Shown here: positions 40,093-42,563 of the stretch, piece by piece | How the letters are laid out: every line of letters begins with the position of its first letter | Numbering within the stretch: the stretch's first letter is position 1 | Source: a virus | DNA length: 42,563 bases | IMG/VR virus record: IMGVR_UViG_3300048672_000572 | Coordinates: 1-42,563 of that record | Strand: one strand, 5' to 3' | Program-made: the position numbers and the translations under genes | Notes under the pieces: generated by a model | Told to the model about the DNA's origin: nothing | The model's database searches: none | What the model saw: the letters and a program-made list of their open reading frames with translations, nothing else

Positions 40093-40117
40093 CATTAAAT
40101 CTTGCTTGTGCTACAGT
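40089..40117 (+). promoter_or_regulatory. Promoter, GCTTGTGCTACA family
   Basis: TTGACA (40089-40094) overlaps the previous gene's TGA; 17-base spacer; TACAGT (40112-40117), with TGC before it. Confidence 0.8.
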
Positions 40118-40167
40118 TGATCACATAGCAATTGAACAGCTAGCTGATTAAAAATTAAGGGGTGACT

Positions 40168-40377
40168 ATGGCATGGAGCTTGAGTAAGAAGGGGAGAGCT
40201 AGGGAAGCCCTTGTCCGTAAATATGGTGGCGAAGAAGGATACCTAGAAGAAATGCGTCGTCGTGGCAGGAATGGCGGCAAACTTGGTGGCGGTAAGGGCG
40301 GTTTCACTACAATGAATAAATTGGATCATTTACACGCTTCGTCTAAAGGCGGTAGCTCTAAGAGATCTAAAAAATAG
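40168..40377 (+). CDS. KGG-type basic small protein, 69 aa
   Basis: ATG 40168 with AAGGGGTGACT; the in-frame GTG 40162 lies too close. Gly/Lys/Arg-rich with R-N-G-G-K-L-G-G-G-K-G-G, the general-stress KGG style motif. Next gene is of the same kind. Function unknown. Confidence 0.7.
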   Translation: MAWSLSKKGRAREALVRKYGGEEGYLEEMRRRGRNGGKLGGGKGGFTTMNKLDHLHASSKGGSSKRSKK

Positions 40378-40390
40378 CAAGGAGATTTGT

Positions 40391-40615
40391 ATGGCAGGTA
40401 CTAGGAGCGGTGGTCTAAAGACAGCTGCTAAAAATCGAGAGAAGTACGGTACTAATTTTTATTCAATTATTGGTGCAAGGGGGGGTAGTAATAGTGTCGG
40501 TGGTGGATTTGCTAGCAAAACTAAAGGCAGCGACGGGCTCACTGGCAGCCAAAGAGCCCGTATCGCCGGTGAAAAAGGCGGCAGGGCTTCAAAGAGGCGC
40601 AAAGTTCAAGGGTAA
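40391..40615 (+). CDS. KGG-type basic small protein, 74 aa
   Basis: SD AAGGAGATTTGT. Pattern G-G-L-K-T-A-A-K-N-R-E-K-Y-G...I-G-A-R-G-G-S...R-A-R-I-A-G-E-K-G-G, a small protein seen in many phages and in plant- and soil-type bacteria (KGG motif). Related in style to the previous gene. Role unknown. Confidence 0.75.
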   Translation: MAGTRSGGLKTAAKNREKYGTNFYSIIGARGGSNSVGGGFASKTKGSDGLTGSQRARIAGEKGGRASKRRKVQG

Positions 40616-40672
40616 AGACTTGGATTCTTTCGTACTTCGCTTTGAGGCTCATAAGAATGAAAAGAGGATATC

Positions 40673-40792
40673 ATGGTGGAAAAGAAAATATTCAAAAAAA
40701 TAGCTATATATACAGTTCTTTCAATAGGAGTGATAGCACTTGGATATTATGTAGCTGGACCAATTATTTATAACTATATTATAGGATTGTGA
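40673..40792 (+). CDS. Single-TM mini-protein, 39 aa
   Basis: AGAGGATATC before the ATG. Basic start (V-E-K-K-I-F-K-K) and a hydrophobic span (~11-28). Ends at the SD of the next gene. Membrane micro-protein of unknown role. Confidence 0.55.
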   Translation: MVEKKIFKKIAIYTVLSIGVIALGYYVAGPIIYNYIIGL

Positions 40793-40806
40793 GCAAGGAG
40801 ATTTTC

Positions 40807-41238
40807 ATGAAGGTGACTAAAAAGATAGATGCGTCAGAGCTTTCTCGAGCGAGATTCAATAGCACCCACGCGATGCGTACTGCTGGCGCTAGCAACGACG
40901 ACATAGCTGTATTGTTAGGCATATCTGTTGCGAGCGTCAAGGCGTACATGAAGCATGATAGCTTTGAAAAGTTTAGAGATTACAATACTCAACAGTCTAT
41001 TAAAAGAAGTTCTAAAAATGATAGTAAGCCACAGAAGGTGAGCCCAGTCAATGCGAGTATGGAGCCATTTGCGGAAGCTATTTCGGCTACTCAAGTTGAG
41101 GCGATTAGTATGGATGTTGTAGCAAGGACACAAATTGAAGCGTTGACGAATGATATACATGGGCTAGAAGAGCGTTTAAAGTGGCTAGAGGCTAACGCTG
41201 TCATAAGCAACACAAGACGTAATTTATGGCGTAAATAG
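40807..41238 (+). CDS. Helix-turn-helix protein with coiled-coil tail, 143 aa
   Basis: ATG 40807 has SD AAGGAGATTTTC (the in-frame GTG 40789 lies before it). Residues ~22-48 form an HTH: A-G-A-S-N-D-D-I-A-V-L-L-G-I-S-V-A-S-V-K-A-Y-M-K. The C-terminal ~50 residues form a coiled coil, probably for dimerisation. Possible early regulator of the extended -10 promoters. Confidence 0.75.
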   Translation: MKVTKKIDASELSRARFNSTHAMRTAGASNDDIAVLLGISVASVKAYMKHDSFEKFRDYNTQQSIKRSSKNDSKPQKVSPVNASMEPFAEAISATQVEAISMDVVARTQIEALTNDIHGLEERLKWLEANAVISNTRRNLWRK

Positions 41239-41271
41239 GCATAAGGTCACTATTTAAACAAGGGGAACATT

Positions 41272-41730
41272 ATGATAACGAAACAAGCAATCCAGACATC
41301 GGCAAACGTCATACGTATTACCAGTGTGACAGCAGGTGATGTTTACAAAAGGTTTGATGATTCCTATGATGACCGCACCTACTTTGGAGTGGTCAAGGCA
41401 GTACATAACGATGGCGAGAACGCGATAATCGAAGCCACTGAGTACTGCTACAGGTACTCAAGCCTAGATGTTGACCACAAGGTTATTCGAGGCACAAAAG
41501 ATTACATAATCTTTCCATCTAGTCCTGAAGAGTTGAATCTGGAACTAGAAAAAGCCAGATCTAAAAAGGTTCGTGAGATAGAAAATAGTCAAGACACGAT
41601 AGAGAAGAACACGAAGCTAATCGCAGAGATTGACGGTTTAATATCTGGCGAAACGCTCAAAGAGCTTAAAGCTATGGGGTACAAAGAGATGACCCAAGAC
41701 GTTTACGCTAAGAAAATGCTTGAAGTTTAA
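41272..41730 (+). CDS. Hypothetical protein with coiled-coil tail, 152 aa
   Basis: AAGGGGAACATT SD. Beta-like first half (Y-F-G-V-V-K-A-V-H-N-D-G-E-N-A-I-I-E) then a coiled coil (E-L-N-L-E-L-E-K-A-R-S-K-K). Function unknown. Confidence 0.65.
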   Translation: MITKQAIQTSANVIRITSVTAGDVYKRFDDSYDDRTYFGVVKAVHNDGENAIIEATEYCYRYSSLDVDHKVIRGTKDYIIFPSSPEELNLELEKARSKKVREIENSQDTIEKNTKLIAEIDGLISGETLKELKAMGYKEMTQDVYAKKMLEV

Positions 41731-41765
41731 CAAACGTCGGTGCTTCGTACCGAAAAGGAGAATAT

Positions 41766-42110
41766 ATGAACCCTACGAACCTAAAAGACGGCAAACGAGT
41801 CGTCGTCATGCACGGCGAAAACTGGCTTATACCAGTAGACGCGATGCCTGAGGGTGCGACTACTAAGTGCAAGGTGTTTATCGCTGGGCATTCGGAGTCA
41901 GGCCACAACCATGTCATCGAATCTTCCACAGAAATGGAAGTAATAGAGGGGGACACCAGGGCAGTCCTATTACACGAAGTCGGTAAACTGTTTCACAAGA
42001 AGTCATTTGACATACACGAAACGGCCTACCTAGCTCCAGGCGCGTACATCATAAACCATAAAACAGAGTACAACCCATTCATAAAGATTGTGCAGAAAGT
42101 CTGGGACTGA
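41766..42110 (+). CDS. GHSxSGHxH-motif protein, 114 aa
   Basis: SD AAGGAGAATAT, after a small TCGGT/ACCGA hairpin. The motif I-A-G-H-S-E-S-G-H-N-H-V-I-E (~38-52) is a probable metal-binding cluster. The stop overlaps the next start (TGATG), coupling it to the DUF6745-like gene. Similar Gly-His proteins appear next to DUF6745-like genes in my recollection; function unknown. Confidence 0.7.
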   Translation: MNPTNLKDGKRVVVMHGENWLIPVDAMPEGATTKCKVFIAGHSESGHNHVIESSTEMEVIEGDTRAVLLHEVGKLFHKKSFDIHETAYLAPGAYIINHKTEYNPFIKIVQKVWD

Positions 42111-42472
42111 TGAACGAGATATTTCAAGGGTTTGATTGGAAGAATGGCAAGTTTGACGATATTCAAAAAGCGTACTTGAAGCAATACGCTCAAGAGAAAA
42201 TTAACGTGTATCTTCAACCCGGCCCAGTCGATGAGAGATTGGCCGAATCTAATATCTCTCAGGCTTATGTGGTAGCAGAACTAAAAGCTCCAACAAAATT
42301 CACGTGGTATGACTCACCAGTACAGTTTATTGATTCGGTCAGGGATTCGGTCAGGGATTCGGTCAGGGATTCGGTCAGGGCTTCGGTCAGGGCTTCGGTC
42401 TGGGATTCGGTCAGGGCTTCGGTCTGGGATTCGGTCTGGGATTCGGTCTGGGATTCGGTCAGGGCTTGGTAG
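42110..42472 (+). CDS. DUF6745-like repeat protein, N-terminal part
   Basis: TGATG overlap with 41766. N-terminal ~75 residues are unique, then 11 tandem four-residue units (D/A-S-V-R/W) from 42332, each 12 bases. Here it ends at TAG 42470-42472. In the left copy this codon is CAG and the frame continues to 657, so the full protein is ~320 aa. The TAG may be a genuine variant truncating the protein, or an assembly/consensus error. Confidence 0.75.
   Translation: MNEIFQGFDWKNGKFDDIQKAYLKQYAQEKINVYLQPGPVDERLAESNISQAYVVAELKAPTKFTWYDSPVQFIDSVRDSVRDSVRDSVRASVRASVWDSVRASVWDSVWDSVWDSVRAW
42332..42465 (+). repeat. 12-base tandem repeat array
   Basis: Eleven units of G(A/C)T-TCG-GTC-(A/T)GG encoding D/A-S-V-R/W, followed by a partial unit. 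The left edge has a differently ordered copy of the same array, so unit order or number varies. Confidence 0.9.
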
Positions 42473-42563
42473 GATTCAGGCTATGCGCAGTTTCTACAGT
42501 TCTTCAACGACAACCAGCAGGACAATGATTTCCAGCATGTGTGTAGGTTCGAGGAGATGGTAC
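42419..42563. repeat. Terminal redundancy, right copy
   Basis: Matches bases 1-145: exact from 42471, with variation upstream (T42470 for C52 and repeat-unit differences). Confidence 0.85.

Noticed and set aside
42332-42465. CRISPR array
   Set aside because: Repeats are contiguous 12-base units encoding a protein, without spacers.

Overview
The window reads as a complete tailed-phage genome of about 42.4 kb, assembled as a circle. The last ~145 bases repeat the first ~145 almost exactly, and the gene at the right edge (42110 onward) continues in frame at the left edge (to 657). Standard stop codons are used throughout. The replicon is clearly a phage: it has terminase, portal, scaffold, coat, connector, fibre and lysis genes, and no rRNA, tRNA or host housekeeping block. 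The tail looks short (podovirus-like): a connector/adaptor and a large hub-like protein are present, but no tape measure, tube or sheath protein. The host is not shown. Probable leaderless late genes and many tiny coupled ORFs would fit an actinobacterial or CPR/Patescibacteria-type host, but that is only a guess.

Layout. (1) A rightward accessory/early region runs from 33573 through the end, wraps, and continues to 6891. It holds dozens of small overlapping genes, a PD-(D/E)XK nuclease, an SSB-like protein, a helix-turn-helix protein, KGG-type mini-proteins, a DUF6745-like repeat protein, a RusA resolvase, a YopX protein, an anchored lysozyme-like protein and an HNH endonuclease. It is driven by at least four copies of one extended -10 promoter type. 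(2) At 658-1548 lies ~890 bases without a credible gene but packed with long perfect stems, which I read as a large structured RNA. A second, smaller structured stretch lies at 37067-37320. (3) Two facing terminators (6911-6989) separate this region from a leftward lysis cassette (7061-8826). (4) A rightward groES-groEL operon with three small genes follows (8901-11382). (5) The leftward late region (33515 to 11372) carries terS, terL, a Com-like zinc finger, portal, scaffold, coat, decoration, fibres, connector, hub and a glycine-rich putative ejection protein.

How it works together. Early genes probably remodel DNA and rely on the host replisome, since no polymerase, primase, helicase or integrase is recognisable. 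The chaperonin pair may fold virion proteins. Late genes use SD-led and apparently leaderless starts: five have TATAAT exactly six bases before ATG, and terS has TAATAT at the same spacing. The most interesting items are the ornate RNA region, the chaperonin operon, the leaderless-promoter pattern, the 22-bp inverted repeat beside rusA, and the variable repeat gene whose two terminal copies differ by a stop codon.
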